Below, in pieces: positions 15,594 to 25,106 of a stretch of 36,065 nt of DNA. The position numbers and the translations under genes are program-made. Where the stretch lies: positions 1-36,065 of the IMG/VR virus record IMGVR_UViG_3300035216_000705. One strand, written 5' to 3'. Numbering within the stretch: the stretch's first letter is position 1; each line of letters begins with the position of its first letter. The stretch is from a virus. Under the pieces are notes generated by a model that was not told the origin of the DNA, did no database searches, and saw only the letters and a list, made by a program, of their open reading frames with translations.

Positions 15594-15602
15594 TATATAT
15601 TA
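15594..15602 (+). promoter_or_regulatory. Candidate late-promoter element (TATATATTA)
   Basis: TATATATTA in the 58-base gap 15561-15618, ending 16 bases before the ATG of the gp25-like gene. It is one base different from the TATATAATA nonamer found in other gaps. No hairpin or terminator is seen in the rest of this gap. It would drive the wedge genes gp25-gp6 onward. Confidence 0.3.
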
Positions 15603-15618
15603 AAATAACTGTTCTCCC

Positions 15619-15981
15619 ATGATTAGAGATATTTATAGCAGAGATGATAAGTCACCAAAGTATAGCGATGATACTTTAGAAGTAAGTGATCCTACATCTC
15701 AGTTAATTATTAAAATTGAAAACTGTCTTTTTACACGAAGAGGAGAGGTTTTAGGAGTACCTAGTTTAGGGGCTAATTTAGATGATTTAATATTTTCTTT
15801 AGTCTTAAATGAAACAGTTATACAAAATACGATCAATAGCCAAATAAGTGCCTATTGTTTGGCTGAACAAGGCGGTTTTAGTATCAATACTACAGTAAGC
15901 TTTTTTTCCACAGCAGAAAGAGATGGATGTTTGGTTGATATTTTTGTAAATGAACAAAGAGTAATAGGAGCTCTTTTTTAA
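15619..15981 (+). CDS. gp25: Baseplate wedge protein gp25-like (GPW_gp25 family)
   Basis: Structural component of the baseplate wedge, also the sheath-initiating subunit in T4-type tails; 120 residues against 132 in T4 gp25. Diagnostic features: an N-terminal segment leading to 'IENCLFTRRGEVLGVPSLG' (residues 33-51), the family's 'lFTr.GE...P.fG' signature, then 'NLDDLIFSLVLNE', a helix with Ile/Asn/Gln, and a final strand pair ('INTTVSFFSTAERDGCLVDIFV'-like, in two parts). The family name 'lysozyme-like' is historical; no lytic activity is expected. It is followed 13 bases later by the gp6-like gene, the gp25-gp6 order seen in many myophages and type VI secretion clusters. High confidence. 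Confidence 0.93.
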   Translation: MIRDIYSRDDKSPKYSDDTLEVSDPTSQLIIKIENCLFTRRGEVLGVPSLGANLDDLIFSLVLNETVIQNTINSQISAYCLAEQGGFSINTTVSFFSTAERDGCLVDIFVNEQRVIGALF

Positions 15982-15994
15982 AATAATAAATTGA

Positions 15995-17851
15995 ATGTCA
16001 TTCTTTAGTAAAACAAGATTAAGAGCAGCAGAATTATTTGGAGACTCCTTTGAGTATCTACAACGTACATATGACCAGGCACGTGAAACATTTACACCTG
16101 CATCACCGTTCGGTCAAATACTTACAGTAGTTGCAAACTTAGGTGAAATGATTTTCTTTTATATAGAAGCAGTCGCTACTGAATTAAATATATCACGAGC
16201 AAGAAATATTGAATCTATATATGGTTTATCTAGACTTACTGGTCATGATCCTACAAGAGGTATATCTGCAAGAGGTATAATTGGATTGCGATTAAATACA
16301 AGTGCGGCTAACCTCGTGCAAGGTGACTACGTTCAGATTATAAACGGTTCTAGTTTTGAAATTGGAAATAATAGCCTAACTTATTTTTTAAGATTTAATA
16401 GCGACTTTATAAGGCTTGAAAAAACAAACACAGCATGGGTTAACGTTGAAGTAATACAAGGTGAAAAGGAAGATCAATCTTTTACTGGATCTGGGTTAGC
16501 TCTACAAAGCTTTAACTTAACCACAAAGGATCCTACAGATCAATTTTTAGTTGAAGTTTTTGTAGATGGTAAATTATGGAAATTGGTTGATTCATTATAT
16601 GATATGAATAGAGGTGAATATACTGCTATGATTAAAACCAGTGTTAATGGTGGTCTAAGTGTATTCTTTGGAAATAATCAATTTGGATACCCTCCACCGT
16701 TAGGCTCTAGGATTAGAGTAACCTATATTAAGACTCGTGGTGTTGCTGGAAATATTGGAGGTAAACAATTAGATATTAAATTTTCTGATGAAGGGAGTGA
16801 TGCATCTGGCCAAGGAATAGATCTTAATGAAGTTCTTTCTTTAAATATTGTAAGAAATCCAAATTTTGGTTCTGATTCTGAAGACCCTGCCTTTACAAGA
16901 TTAATTGCACCTTATCAAAGCAACTCATTTGTATTAGCTAATCCTAATAATTATATTTACTATCTAAGTAAGTATGATTTTTGGTCTTTCATAGATGCTT
17001 ATAATACCAAGAATGATCAGTATCTTGATGACGATAATATTATATACTTATTTTTAATTCCTGATGTAGCTAAAAAATTAACAAGTGACTTAGATTACTT
17101 TAGTGTTCCTGAGGTTGAATTTACAATGACACCTGCAGAAAAAGAACAAACATTAGAAATAATCAATAAAAGCGGTAGGCAAGTAGTAACAGCAGAAGTT
17201 AGAATTAAAGATCCTATTGTTAAAAGATATGCTCTTAATGTAGTTGTGAGATGGTTTGATAATTATGATAAAGATGGCATAAAAGTAGAAATAAGAAAAA
17301 ATTTAGATGAATATTTTTTAACAGTTAATAGAAGAGATAGAATTCCAAAGTCTGATCTTATTTCAATTATAGAAAACGTAGAAGGAATTGATTCAGTAAA
17401 CGTATTCTTTATTTCAGAAGAAAATGAAACTGCTATTAGAGATGGTTTTTATTTTGAACCTGTTTATGGAACTGATCCTATAACCGATCAAAAGGTTTTA
17501 ATTGAAAATAAAAAAATAGTATTATTACCAGAAGAAGATCCTCAATTAGGATTAGATAGTTTTGGTGATGTTGTAATTGGTAATGATGAATTGGCAATAA
17601 TAAGAGGTGGGTGGAAAGATAGAAATGGTACTTATTATGAACCTATACCAGTAAATAATAAAATTAGTTCTTTAAATGTATTCTATAAAGAATCAATTGC
17701 AAACAATCTTTATAATAAAATACAACAAGAAAAATATAATAGTACAAAACGAAACAGAGGTACTACAATAGCAACTGGTGCTAACTCTGCTGGTTTAAAT
17801 ACAGGTAGGTTACAAAATAATCCTACATTAAAAGCACTTAAAGGAAATTAA
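15995..17851 (+). CDS. gp6: Baseplate wedge protein gp6-like (baseplate J family)
   Basis: Ring-forming wedge protein of the contractile baseplate, 618 residues (T4 gp6 is about 660). N-terminal helices contain 'SPFGQILTVVANLGEMIFFYIEAVATE', a hallmark gp6/gpJ dimerisation helix, followed by 'NIESIYGLSRLTGHDPTRGISARGIIGL' (both quoted in pieces). A long beta-rich middle includes 'TYIKTRGVAGNIGG' (about 247-260), typical of baseplate J repeats, and the C-terminal part (about 395-470) has 'VVRWFDNYDKDGIKVEIRKN' and 'IPKSDLISIIENVEGIDSVNVFF'. The last 60 residues are Asn/Thr/Gln-rich and probably disordered. It sits right after gp25 and one base before an 89-residue gene. High confidence in role; exact T4 equivalence is by family and order. 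Confidence 0.9.
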   Translation: MSFFSKTRLRAAELFGDSFEYLQRTYDQARETFTPASPFGQILTVVANLGEMIFFYIEAVATELNISRARNIESIYGLSRLTGHDPTRGISARGIIGLRLNTSAANLVQGDYVQIINGSSFEIGNNSLTYFLRFNSDFIRLEKTNTAWVNVEVIQGEKEDQSFTGSGLALQSFNLTTKDPTDQFLVEVFVDGKLWKLVDSLYDMNRGEYTAMIKTSVNGGLSVFFGNNQFGYPPPLGSRIRVTYIKTRGVAGNIGGKQLDIKFSDEGSDASGQGIDLNEVLSLNIVRNPNFGSDSEDPAFTRLIAPYQSNSFVLANPNNYIYYLSKYDFWSFIDAYNTKNDQYLDDDNIIYLFLIPDVAKKLTSDLDYFSVPEVEFTMTPAEKEQTLEIINKSGRQVVTAEVRIKDPIVKRYALNVVVRWFDNYDKDGIKVEIRKNLDEYFLTVNRRDRIPKSDLISIIENVEGIDSVNVFFISEENETAIRDGFYFEPVYGTDPITDQKVLIENKKIVLLPEEDPQLGLDSFGDVVIGNDELAIIRGGWKDRNGTYYEPIPVNNKISSLNVFYKESIANNLYNKIQQEKYNSTKRNRGTTIATGANSAGLNTGRLQNNPTLKALKGN

Positions 17852-17852
17852 T

Positions 17853-18122
17853 ATGGCACTAATTAAAAATGATAGAACAGGCTTCCCTAGTTTATATAGA
17901 GCAACATATGAACGCGGGTGGAATTTAAAAAACTTAGGATTTGATTATTCAAAAAATTTGTTAAATAATACACTTTCAAACTATATGTTTGGGAATCGCC
18001 ATCTCAAAAAGTTTTTGGAAGATTATCTTAGTCCTATTATGGTATTTTGGATTAATAGAGTTAAGTACTTAAGAATTTATTATAACTTTGCAGTTCCTAA
18101 GTGGTATCAAAAAATAAATTAA
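17853..18122 (+). CDS. Small basic protein between gp6 and the large wedge protein (89 aa)
   Basis: Unrecognised. Strongly basic and aromatic (many Tyr, Trp, Phe, Lys and Arg), mostly helical by pattern, with 'RATYERGWNLKNLGFDY' near the start and 'IMVFWINRVKYLRIYYNF' near the end. It has no signal peptide; the aromatic stretch is too charged to be a clean membrane helix. It begins one base after the gp6 stop and ends six bases before the 1383-residue gene, so all three are likely cotranslated. The upstream AAAGGA at about -14 to -9 could be a Shine-Dalgarno but overlaps coding sequence. Plausible small wedge clip or connector; not proven. Confidence 0.65.
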   Translation: MALIKNDRTGFPSLYRATYERGWNLKNLGFDYSKNLLNNTLSNYMFGNRHLKKFLEDYLSPIMVFWINRVKYLRIYYNFAVPKWYQKIN

Positions 18123-18128
18123 TAAGTA

Positions 18129-21100
18129 GTGGCTAAATGGGAACATCTATATTTCTTCGATAAGAACGGGAAGAATTACAATATGAATTATGACAGTGCT
18201 GCTGACAAGTGGACTGGTGACATTTTTCTACCACAAGTTTCTATTGATTTATTTGAAGTAGGACAATTATTTGTTTTACAAAAAATGATTGATGCTACTA
18301 CTAATACATTTAGATGGGGATATCCTCATGGATACGGTGATGGTATACCAGTAGAAATCCCTGCTAAAGTTGGAGGTGGTTTATGTGATTGGATTGTTGA
18401 TTGGGAAACTACTGATCCTACCGAGCTTTTTATTTTTCAATTTGATATGAACTTTAATACTGGTACACAATCAGCATTAGTTCAAGAACCTGATGGTCCT
18501 ACATTAATAAAAGTAGATACTTTAGATGTACCTATAGATTATGATGTTAATCAACAAGTAAATAGTGAAGGATATATTATTACAGATGAAATAAGATCTG
18601 TTGCATTACAGATTAATGTTGCATTTTCTTCAGAATCTGAAAATACATATAAAAGAAAATTAAAAATAACTGATGAGTGTTCTAATACTGTAGTAGCTGA
18701 ATTTACTATATATGCTGAAAGTCTTGAAGAAGATGAACGATTGCGTGTTATGACTCAGAATATGGGATATAATGTTATTGCATCTGATAGTACAGTATTT
18801 AAAGACACTAATATAAAAGAAGCTTTACCTGATTATGTCGAAATAAATCTTAAGCGTAAAGAGATAATGTTAGAGGGTTCTAATATCTATCCTTTTATTG
18901 GTGCATATAAAGGTTTAATAAATGCAATTAAATTTTTTGGGTATGATACTTTAAAAGTTAAAGAATTCTGGAAAAATGTAAATGCAAATTCTCCACAATT
19001 TGGTAAATATATTCAAAGTAATGCTATTGATTTATTTTCTCCTACTGTTAATTTTGATGATAAGAATATAACATTACCTAATAAGAATTTTAGAAAGACT
19101 AGTTTATTTAGTTTAATTTATAGAATTAATAGAATTGTTCCTAATAAGTTTACTGATGAAGATTTACCTATAACACAAGAAGTTCAAGAATTTACAATAG
19201 AAGAAACGTTAATAAAATTATTTGGACTAAAGCGTAAATTAGAAAATGAATACTTACCTCTTAATGCTCATATAAAAGATATATCGGCTGAGGCAGATTA
19301 CTTTGGATTATTAGAAGTTACTAATACTATAAGTAGGAATGATACAAATACTATTAAGGCTGGTGTTAAAGCAGATTTTAAAATATCTCCAAAAGAATGT
19401 ATATACTTAGAGGACTTGCGTGTATTTAATGACTTTTGTTTAAAGCAAGCAGCTACAATAGCAGAAGCAGTTATAAATTCATGTAATGCATATATTGCAC
19501 CATTAGCTGCAGGTTCAACAGCAGTAGGTTCGAATATGGTAGCATCATATGTACCAGGGCAGCCTTTACCTGAACCTCCTATAGGACCAGATCCTAATAG
19601 TATATTAGGTGCTTTACAAGATGGTGGGGATGTTAGTATTAAAGATGTTGCTGGTGTATATGCGGCATACTTTTCAAGATATGCACCGGATTTATATAAA
19701 ACACAAGCTGAATTTGTTCCTGGGGAATCATCTTTAAGTTTACCAGATAAACCAGGAACACCTAGTGGAGCTTTAATTACATTAACTAATGATAGCTTTT
19801 CTAATATTACCTGGAATAATATAGATAGCACTTGGTCTCAATTAACAAATGCTAATGACTTCTTTACGTTTGATTTTAATGTACAAGGTTGTTTAAATAT
19901 TGGTGATGTATATAGTTTAAAAGATCCGGCTACACTTACCGGGGTTAGTCATACTGTTATTTCTACAGATACGATTCAAACAATTACTACATCTCTATTT
20001 AATCAGATAGAAGTATTAAAGACTACACAAACAGACCCATGGTTATGGTTTGATTGGTCTCAGGTTACTAATACAGTAGGACCTTGTATTAGAGCTTATG
20101 GTAATGATGTTAATAGATTTGTTGCCTCTGTGCAATTAGCAATACCTGGTTCAGGTGGGGCGTTTACAGATGTACAATTACCAGGAGAAACTTTATTTAC
20201 CTGGGAAGGTTTACAGTATGCTAATATGCATGAAATTGAATGGACTATTTATAAAGATGCTTCAGATGTTTCACCTGCATATTACTATAATATAAGAGGG
20301 CCTGTTAGTACATATAATAGTTTACCTATTACTTTACCTTATGTTGGTAATTACTCTGTAGAGATGAAACTATATGATATGTATAACAATGTTTCTCAAC
20401 AGATTAAAAATGATATTCTTTGTGTAGATAATAGAGAGGTTGAATATTCAGGGTGGTATCAAGCAAGGAAAGCTGATTATACTTGGAGTAGTGAAGGGGC
20501 ATACGTATGGAAACATTATGGATCATTATGGAATTTACCGCAATCACCTACAGTAACGTGGGATGAAGAAACTCCTAGTTTATATGAATCTTTAGATAGG
20601 GTTAATGCAATACTAAATAATTTTGGTATTGGAACTAATGCTGACTTTCAAATTCTTAATTATCAAGACAGTGGTAAAGCAAGCTTTACAGGACCTTATC
20701 AATGGAAAAATTTAAACCTTTCAAGTAGTACATGGTCAAATGCTTATCACTTATGGTGGGATATGACTGAATGTACTGGTGATTCACCTGCATTTTTCCA
20801 ATTTAGTGAAATTAAACCAAACTCATATTTAAAAATTGTTGATAAAGATGGCAATGTAGCTGAACATTATTTTAATGCCACTACTGATACTTTGAGTGAA
20901 GCCGTTTCGCAATTAAATTTAAGTTCTAATTCTATTATAAATAAGTATGTATATAATTTAGTTTTAGATTCATCTTATAATCAAATGTTTGTACAAGCAG
21001 TTTCTAGGTATTATGGCAAATTTGGCGATTATACATCTGTAGATATTGTAGATGTTAATGGTATTAGAATATGTGCAGGATCTACTGGTACTGGAACTAA

Positions 21101-22280
21101 TTATATAGGTGGCCCATTATTAACATCAACATTATATCCACCTTTTGATAGATCTTTAGCGATCAACGGTTCTACTTTAGTAGCTTTACCTACATTAGGT
21201 GGTACACAGGCAGTTTCTGATGAATTTGTTAAAAAGGTAGCGAGAGTATATGAATTAATATTAGATCCTGATTCAGTAGGTATTACTTATAATAAACAAG
21301 CAGCTGTTTTACAAAAATTACAAACAAATAAAACCATTCAAATGATTGGTTATAATGCAATGGGCGATTATACACCATCATTAGAAACTTATCCAGGTTG
21401 GGATAATACTAGAGATACTAATTCAAATGTAGACTTTATATGGGAATTATCTGTGGCTACACCTAATGCTCAGATAACTGAAGTATTAGAGCATGCACTA
21501 CATACAATTACAACCTATGGTTTACCAGGGGCTTATCCTACTATATTTAACCAAACATCGCCAACCGGACCAACATTCTTGGCAATGTCGGAAGCCATAA
21601 ATAATGGAACATATGATATATCAGGTTATTCACCACAACCTGGTGATACTAATGATGAATTTCAAGCGTTACTAATGAGGGAATACTTATACTTATTAAT
21701 TTATGCAGAGTGGAATTTTATTGCAACATACATAAGCGGTGGGAGCTTAGCACCAGAATGGACTGCAACAACATCAGCATTAGTAGCTTCACAAAACCCA
21801 TTAGGGCATGCATTATATACAAATTATATAAGTAAAGTATTAGCAAAACCATCTACTGGTATATTAGATTCAATGTTTAAAGTTGGTGGCCTATCAGGCT
21901 ATGTACCTTTTGAAAATAATCCAATAGGTGGAAATGTAGATTGTTTAAGTAGAATTTATAAGAAAGGGCAAAGCAGATCAAGTAACCCTACATGGAATAC
22001 GGCTAAATTTATTAATGATGGAAAAGTCTTGCCGCCTTTAACTTGGGCAATGTTTGTTTATGATAAATGTAGAATAATTGGTAAACAAGAACCTAGGTGG
22101 ACTATATCTAATACTACTGATGCATCAGTGGCGGATATATATTTCAATAGTAAGTATTTAACATATCTTTTTAAGAACCCAGGAAGATACGTAATCACAT
22201 TAGAACTTACAGATAGTAATGGGAATAAATATAAAAAAGATAGAAATATCTTAAATATAAAAGAGGTAGCAATACCTTAA
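18129..22280 (+). CDS. Giant baseplate wedge protein in gp7 position (1383 aa)
   Basis: Large baseplate protein following gp25-gp6, the place of gp7 in T4 (about 1030 residues). The start is GTG six bases after the preceding stop; it is preferred over the ATG at 18183 because the 'KWEHLYFFDKNGKNYNM' opening looks like real domain sequence. Residues 1-190 are beta-rich. Residues about 225-400 are helical, with 'FIGAYKGLINAIKFFGYDTLK' (two pieces) and 'SLFSLIYRINRIVPNKF'. A Gly/Pro/Ala-rich spacer lies around 465-500. Residues about 687-770 contain a PKD/Ig-like sandwich ending 'GNYSVEMKLYDMYNN', and a second such fold ends the protein ('NPGRYVITLELTDSNGNKYKK', two pieces, about 1345-1380). Ig-like insertions suit surface contacts or fibre anchoring. 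gp7 equivalence rests on order, not on a detected signature. Confidence 0.75.
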   Translation: MAKWEHLYFFDKNGKNYNMNYDSAADKWTGDIFLPQVSIDLFEVGQLFVLQKMIDATTNTFRWGYPHGYGDGIPVEIPAKVGGGLCDWIVDWETTDPTELFIFQFDMNFNTGTQSALVQEPDGPTLIKVDTLDVPIDYDVNQQVNSEGYIITDEIRSVALQINVAFSSESENTYKRKLKITDECSNTVVAEFTIYAESLEEDERLRVMTQNMGYNVIASDSTVFKDTNIKEALPDYVEINLKRKEIMLEGSNIYPFIGAYKGLINAIKFFGYDTLKVKEFWKNVNANSPQFGKYIQSNAIDLFSPTVNFDDKNITLPNKNFRKTSLFSLIYRINRIVPNKFTDEDLPITQEVQEFTIEETLIKLFGLKRKLENEYLPLNAHIKDISAEADYFGLLEVTNTISRNDTNTIKAGVKADFKISPKECIYLEDLRVFNDFCLKQAATIAEAVINSCNAYIAPLAAGSTAVGSNMVASYVPGQPLPEPPIGPDPNSILGALQDGGDVSIKDVAGVYAAYFSRYAPDLYKTQAEFVPGESSLSLPDKPGTPSGALITLTNDSFSNITWNNIDSTWSQLTNANDFFTFDFNVQGCLNIGDVYSLKDPATLTGVSHTVISTDTIQTITTSLFNQIEVLKTTQTDPWLWFDWSQVTNTVGPCIRAYGNDVNRFVASVQLAIPGSGGAFTDVQLPGETLFTWEGLQYANMHEIEWTIYKDASDVSPAYYYNIRGPVSTYNSLPITLPYVGNYSVEMKLYDMYNNVSQQIKNDILCVDNREVEYSGWYQARKADYTWSSEGAYVWKHYGSLWNLPQSPTVTWDEETPSLYESLDRVNAILNNFGIGTNADFQILNYQDSGKASFTGPYQWKNLNLSSSTWSNAYHLWWDMTECTGDSPAFFQFSEIKPNSYLKIVDKDGNVAEHYFNATTDTLSEAVSQLNLSSNSIINKYVYNLVLDSSYNQMFVQAVSRYYGKFGDYTSVDIVDVNGIRICAGSTGTGTNYIGGPLLTSTLYPPFDRSLAINGSTLVALPTLGGTQAVSDEFVKKVARVYELILDPDSVGITYNKQAAVLQKLQTNKTIQMIGYNAMGDYTPSLETYPGWDNTRDTNSNVDFIWELSVATPNAQITEVLEHALHTITTYGLPGAYPTIFNQTSPTGPTFLAMSEAINNGTYDISGYSPQPGDTNDEFQALLMREYLYLLIYAEWNFIATYISGGSLAPEWTATTSALVASQNPLGHALYTNYISKVLAKPSTGILDSMFKVGGLSGYVPFENNPIGGNVDCLSRIYKKGQSRSSNPTWNTAKFINDGKVLPPLTWAMFVYDKCRIIGKQEPRWTISNTTDASVADIYFNSKYLTYLFKNPGRYVITLELTDSNGNKYKKDRNILNIKEVAIP

Positions 22281-22298
22281 ATTAAAATAACAAAGAAA

Positions 22299-22946
22299 AT
22301 GGCAATTAGCGTAACAGAAATTTTAGGAACGGATTCATTATCAGGATCAAGGCTGGTTATCAATGATAACTTTAATGTTCTTGCTAGCGAAATTAATGCG
22401 ATGGAGGTGTATTTTTCACCATCAGCCGGTACAATTACAAATTTAAATAATTTATCCACTGAGGCATTAAGAGTAGGCTTAAGTACAATATTATTAGATA
22501 TCAATGCAAGTACTTTTGATATTCTTACTAATGTAAAAATGACAGGTAATCTTAATTTGACTGGTGGAGGTTTATTCAGAAATGATACTTCACCAACTAC
22601 ACAAAATGATACTTTAGCAGGTGCAGGCATGACATTAAACATTGGGGCGACTGGAGTAATTCCACCGTATTCAATTTTTAGAGTTGGCAATTCCACTTCA
22701 GGATCAAACTTAGTATTAAGTTTATTTAATGGTAGCATAGGACAAGAGGTATTTTTTATCTATGCAGAAGCAAATACAGGCACAGTAAGAATTAATGGTG
22801 TTGCAAATAACTTAGTGTTAGCAGGTGCAGGTACTAACTTGGATCTATCAGCATTAGGACAAAGCGTTCACTTATTATGTATTGACAATGGATCAGGCGT
22901 TGGAGTTTGGTATGTTGTTGGTGGAACAGGATATACAGTATCATAA
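22299..22946 (+). CDS. Short fibre-like virion protein with docking-type N-terminus (215 aa)
   Basis: Virion protein of fibre or baseplate-decoration type. The first 15 residues (MAISVTEILGTDSLS) match the opening of the collagen-type fibre at 34067 (MPITIQEIIASDTIS) position by position with identical or conservative residues, followed in both by Asn-Phe-Asn. This suggests a common baseplate-docking peptide. The remainder is Gly/Ser/Thr/Asn-rich beta sequence: a short helical-to-strand shaft (about 40-110) and a C-terminal compact beta domain with 'FIYAEANTGTVRINGVA' and 'VGVWYVVGGTGY'. No collagen repeat. Its location after the gp7-position protein matches where T4 encodes gp8-gp12 peripheral proteins. 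Function as fibre or fibre-socket is inferred. Confidence 0.65.
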   Translation: MAISVTEILGTDSLSGSRLVINDNFNVLASEINAMEVYFSPSAGTITNLNNLSTEALRVGLSTILLDINASTFDILTNVKMTGNLNLTGGGLFRNDTSPTTQNDTLAGAGMTLNIGATGVIPPYSIFRVGNSTSGSNLVLSLFNGSIGQEVFFIYAEANTGTVRINGVANNLVLAGAGTNLDLSALGQSVHLLCIDNGSGVGVWYVVGGTGYTVS

Positions 22947-22963
22947 CAATAAAGAATTAACAC

Positions 22964-25084
22964 ATGGCAACAACGCCCTTAATTAGAACACCCCAAGCAG
23001 ACGGTGGAACATTTTATACGTTCTCGTCTTCAGCTAAAGACTTGTCTAGGACCATCAATAATGATGAACTTAAGCTAGTCTTTTCTAAGTTTGTGCTTCT
23101 TAATCTACCAGACATGGATAGATTAGATCCAAATACTTTTAGTAATTATCAAAATTATATGCAGTTTGATACTATTGATGGTGCTATATGGTCAGGTGGC
23201 TTAAAGGGTGATCCTAATGTTAACTTTACTGAAAGTCTTCAAAATTACGCGCTAAATTTAGAAGAGCTTATTATAAGTGATGCAAGTTATGATAACACCA
23301 CAAATTTAACTGTTACTGAAAGAGTATTTTTTAAATGGCTTAAGGAAACTGGAGCAATGAGGTTTAGAGAAGCTACTGCATTAGAGAAAGCAGGAACTGT
23401 TACTGATAAAAGATTTACTGAGGAAAATGAAATTCTTAGTGGTCCTAGACAATATAGAAGAGTAGTAAAGTATATAGGTGAAATTGACATTGTAAACAAC
23501 GTAGACAAGGCCGGTGAATCATATACTGAGTTATATATTAATGTACCAACAGAGGTGGGTAGAACTCCTACAATCCTCTTTGACTCTGTATCAGACACAA
23601 ATTATCAACCGTCATTAAAAATACAAGGAACTAGCGAATTTATTATGGGTAGGAATGGTGCAACTGTTCACCCACAAGGGTTAGATATTTTGGCTTGGTA
23701 TGATTATGATCAACAATTACAAGGTATAGGCCCTGCTGGTTATACCGACCCTGATGCAGACTGGATGGGATTAGGACCAGGCTCAACTGTTGCAACTACT
23801 GATGCATATTTTACAGAGCCTACAACTTTTGAAAGTGTTCTTAATGCTAATATCCAAAAATACCCTGCCGATTATGATAATCCTTCAGGTTATGTTGGGT
23901 CTGCTTATGTAAGATCTGAGCTTGATGGAATATCTGTTGATTTTAATCCAAATGATTATCAGCAGATTGCATTAGATCAAAATATAAGTACTATACCACA
24001 ATTTAATGGTACTGATTTATCAGAGTCATTTGAATTTAATGCTGTACTAGTTTACTATGATATGGTAGACTTAAGTGATTCTTCTAAAACAAAAACTAAT
24101 TTGTATGGGATTTTAATATTAGATAATATTACACCTACAACAGATGGTGGCTATATTCAAAGATATCCTAAATATAAACCTAATGCTACAACTGGCCAAA
24201 ACGGTAATAGTTATGGGTTTAAAATAAATTTAAGATTTGATGCTTCCCCTGGAACTGCTGGTATTGATACAATCATTAATGATTATAATACTTTTTCAAT
24301 GGGATTATTTTCAGATGCATCAGCACAGCTACAGGCATCAGCACAAATATTTCAAAGACAGCAATTAGAGATAGGTGATTTAGAAACAAGATTAACATCT
24401 GTTGAAAATACATTAAGCTCCGTATCTACTTCAGCATTTTTACAATCACAAATTAATAATATGCAAACTCAAATTGATAATGCATCATTGGCTTTTGCAA
24501 GTAGTACTACTTTATTAGATTTAATTGCAAAAAATGCCGATGAGATTCAATCGTTAGCAAATGGTAACGTTTCTCAAACATTACAATATAATACTGATGT
24601 GGTAAGACAAGGTACAGGTATTACAGTAGATACTAATACACCTAACCAAATACACGTTTCTAATAATGTTCAAGCATATAATTTAATGGTGCCAGTAGAT
24701 AGCGGTGATGTTCCAATAACAACAGCAGCTCCTCTTAATTTAAATGTAACTGCTCCGCAAGTATTTGCAGAACTATTAACATATACCAATATGCTGAGGT
24801 TAGATACTATTAATACAGCTGGTGGTGATTTATCTATTTATATAGATGATACTGATACTCAGTGGAGAACTGGGCAAACGATAAGATTAACATTTAATAA
24901 CATTCCTTTAATAGGATCAAGAAATATTAAAATTTATACCGATTCACCAAATCGATTAAACAGTGGTGCATTTGGTAAATTAGCAGCAACTATACCTAAT
25001 GCAGATATTGGTACATTACCTATTATTGATTTAATTTGTACTGAACAAGGAGTGTTAAATTTTGTATACGATATAGTTAAATAA
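22964..25084 (+). CDS. Large peripheral baseplate/fibre-network protein (706 aa)
   Basis: Unnamed structural protein. The N-terminal 200 residues are compact and mixed ('SRTINNDELKLVFSKFVLLNLP', 'FFKWLKETGAMRFREATALE', each shortened), followed by a beta-rich region (about 195-450). Residues about 455-515 form a coiled coil ('RQQLEIGDLETRLTSVENTL', 'LQSQINNMQTQIDNA'), which predicts a trimeric stalk. A C-terminal 150-residue beta domain follows, ending 'LICTEQGVLNFVYDIVK', resembling small jelly-roll heads seen at the ends of fibres. N-terminal anchor, coiled-coil stalk and beta head is a fibre or fibre-connector architecture. It starts 17 bases after the 215-residue gene with an A-rich leader. 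Name uncertain. Confidence 0.65.
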   Translation: MATTPLIRTPQADGGTFYTFSSSAKDLSRTINNDELKLVFSKFVLLNLPDMDRLDPNTFSNYQNYMQFDTIDGAIWSGGLKGDPNVNFTESLQNYALNLEELIISDASYDNTTNLTVTERVFFKWLKETGAMRFREATALEKAGTVTDKRFTEENEILSGPRQYRRVVKYIGEIDIVNNVDKAGESYTELYINVPTEVGRTPTILFDSVSDTNYQPSLKIQGTSEFIMGRNGATVHPQGLDILAWYDYDQQLQGIGPAGYTDPDADWMGLGPGSTVATTDAYFTEPTTFESVLNANIQKYPADYDNPSGYVGSAYVRSELDGISVDFNPNDYQQIALDQNISTIPQFNGTDLSESFEFNAVLVYYDMVDLSDSSKTKTNLYGILILDNITPTTDGGYIQRYPKYKPNATTGQNGNSYGFKINLRFDASPGTAGIDTIINDYNTFSMGLFSDASAQLQASAQIFQRQQLEIGDLETRLTSVENTLSSVSTSAFLQSQINNMQTQIDNASLAFASSTTLLDLIAKNADEIQSLANGNVSQTLQYNTDVVRQGTGITVDTNTPNQIHVSNNVQAYNLMVPVDSGDVPITTAAPLNLNVTAPQVFAELLTYTNMLRLDTINTAGGDLSIYIDDTDTQWRTGQTIRLTFNNIPLIGSRNIKIYTDSPNRLNSGAFGKLAATIPNADIGTLPIIDLICTEQGVLNFVYDIVK

Positions 25085-25106
25085 ATAATAAAAGTAAACC
25101 TAGATA

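Noticed and set aside
19298-19831. 177-codon antisense open frame inside the 1383-residue gene
   Set aside because: Opposite to a strongly patterned coding frame, no leader, and no second gene on the minus strand anywhere in the window.
22277-22738. 153-codon antisense open frame over the 215-residue gene
   Set aside because: The sense frame has the shared docking N-terminus and fits the gene order; the antisense frame is a shadow of it.
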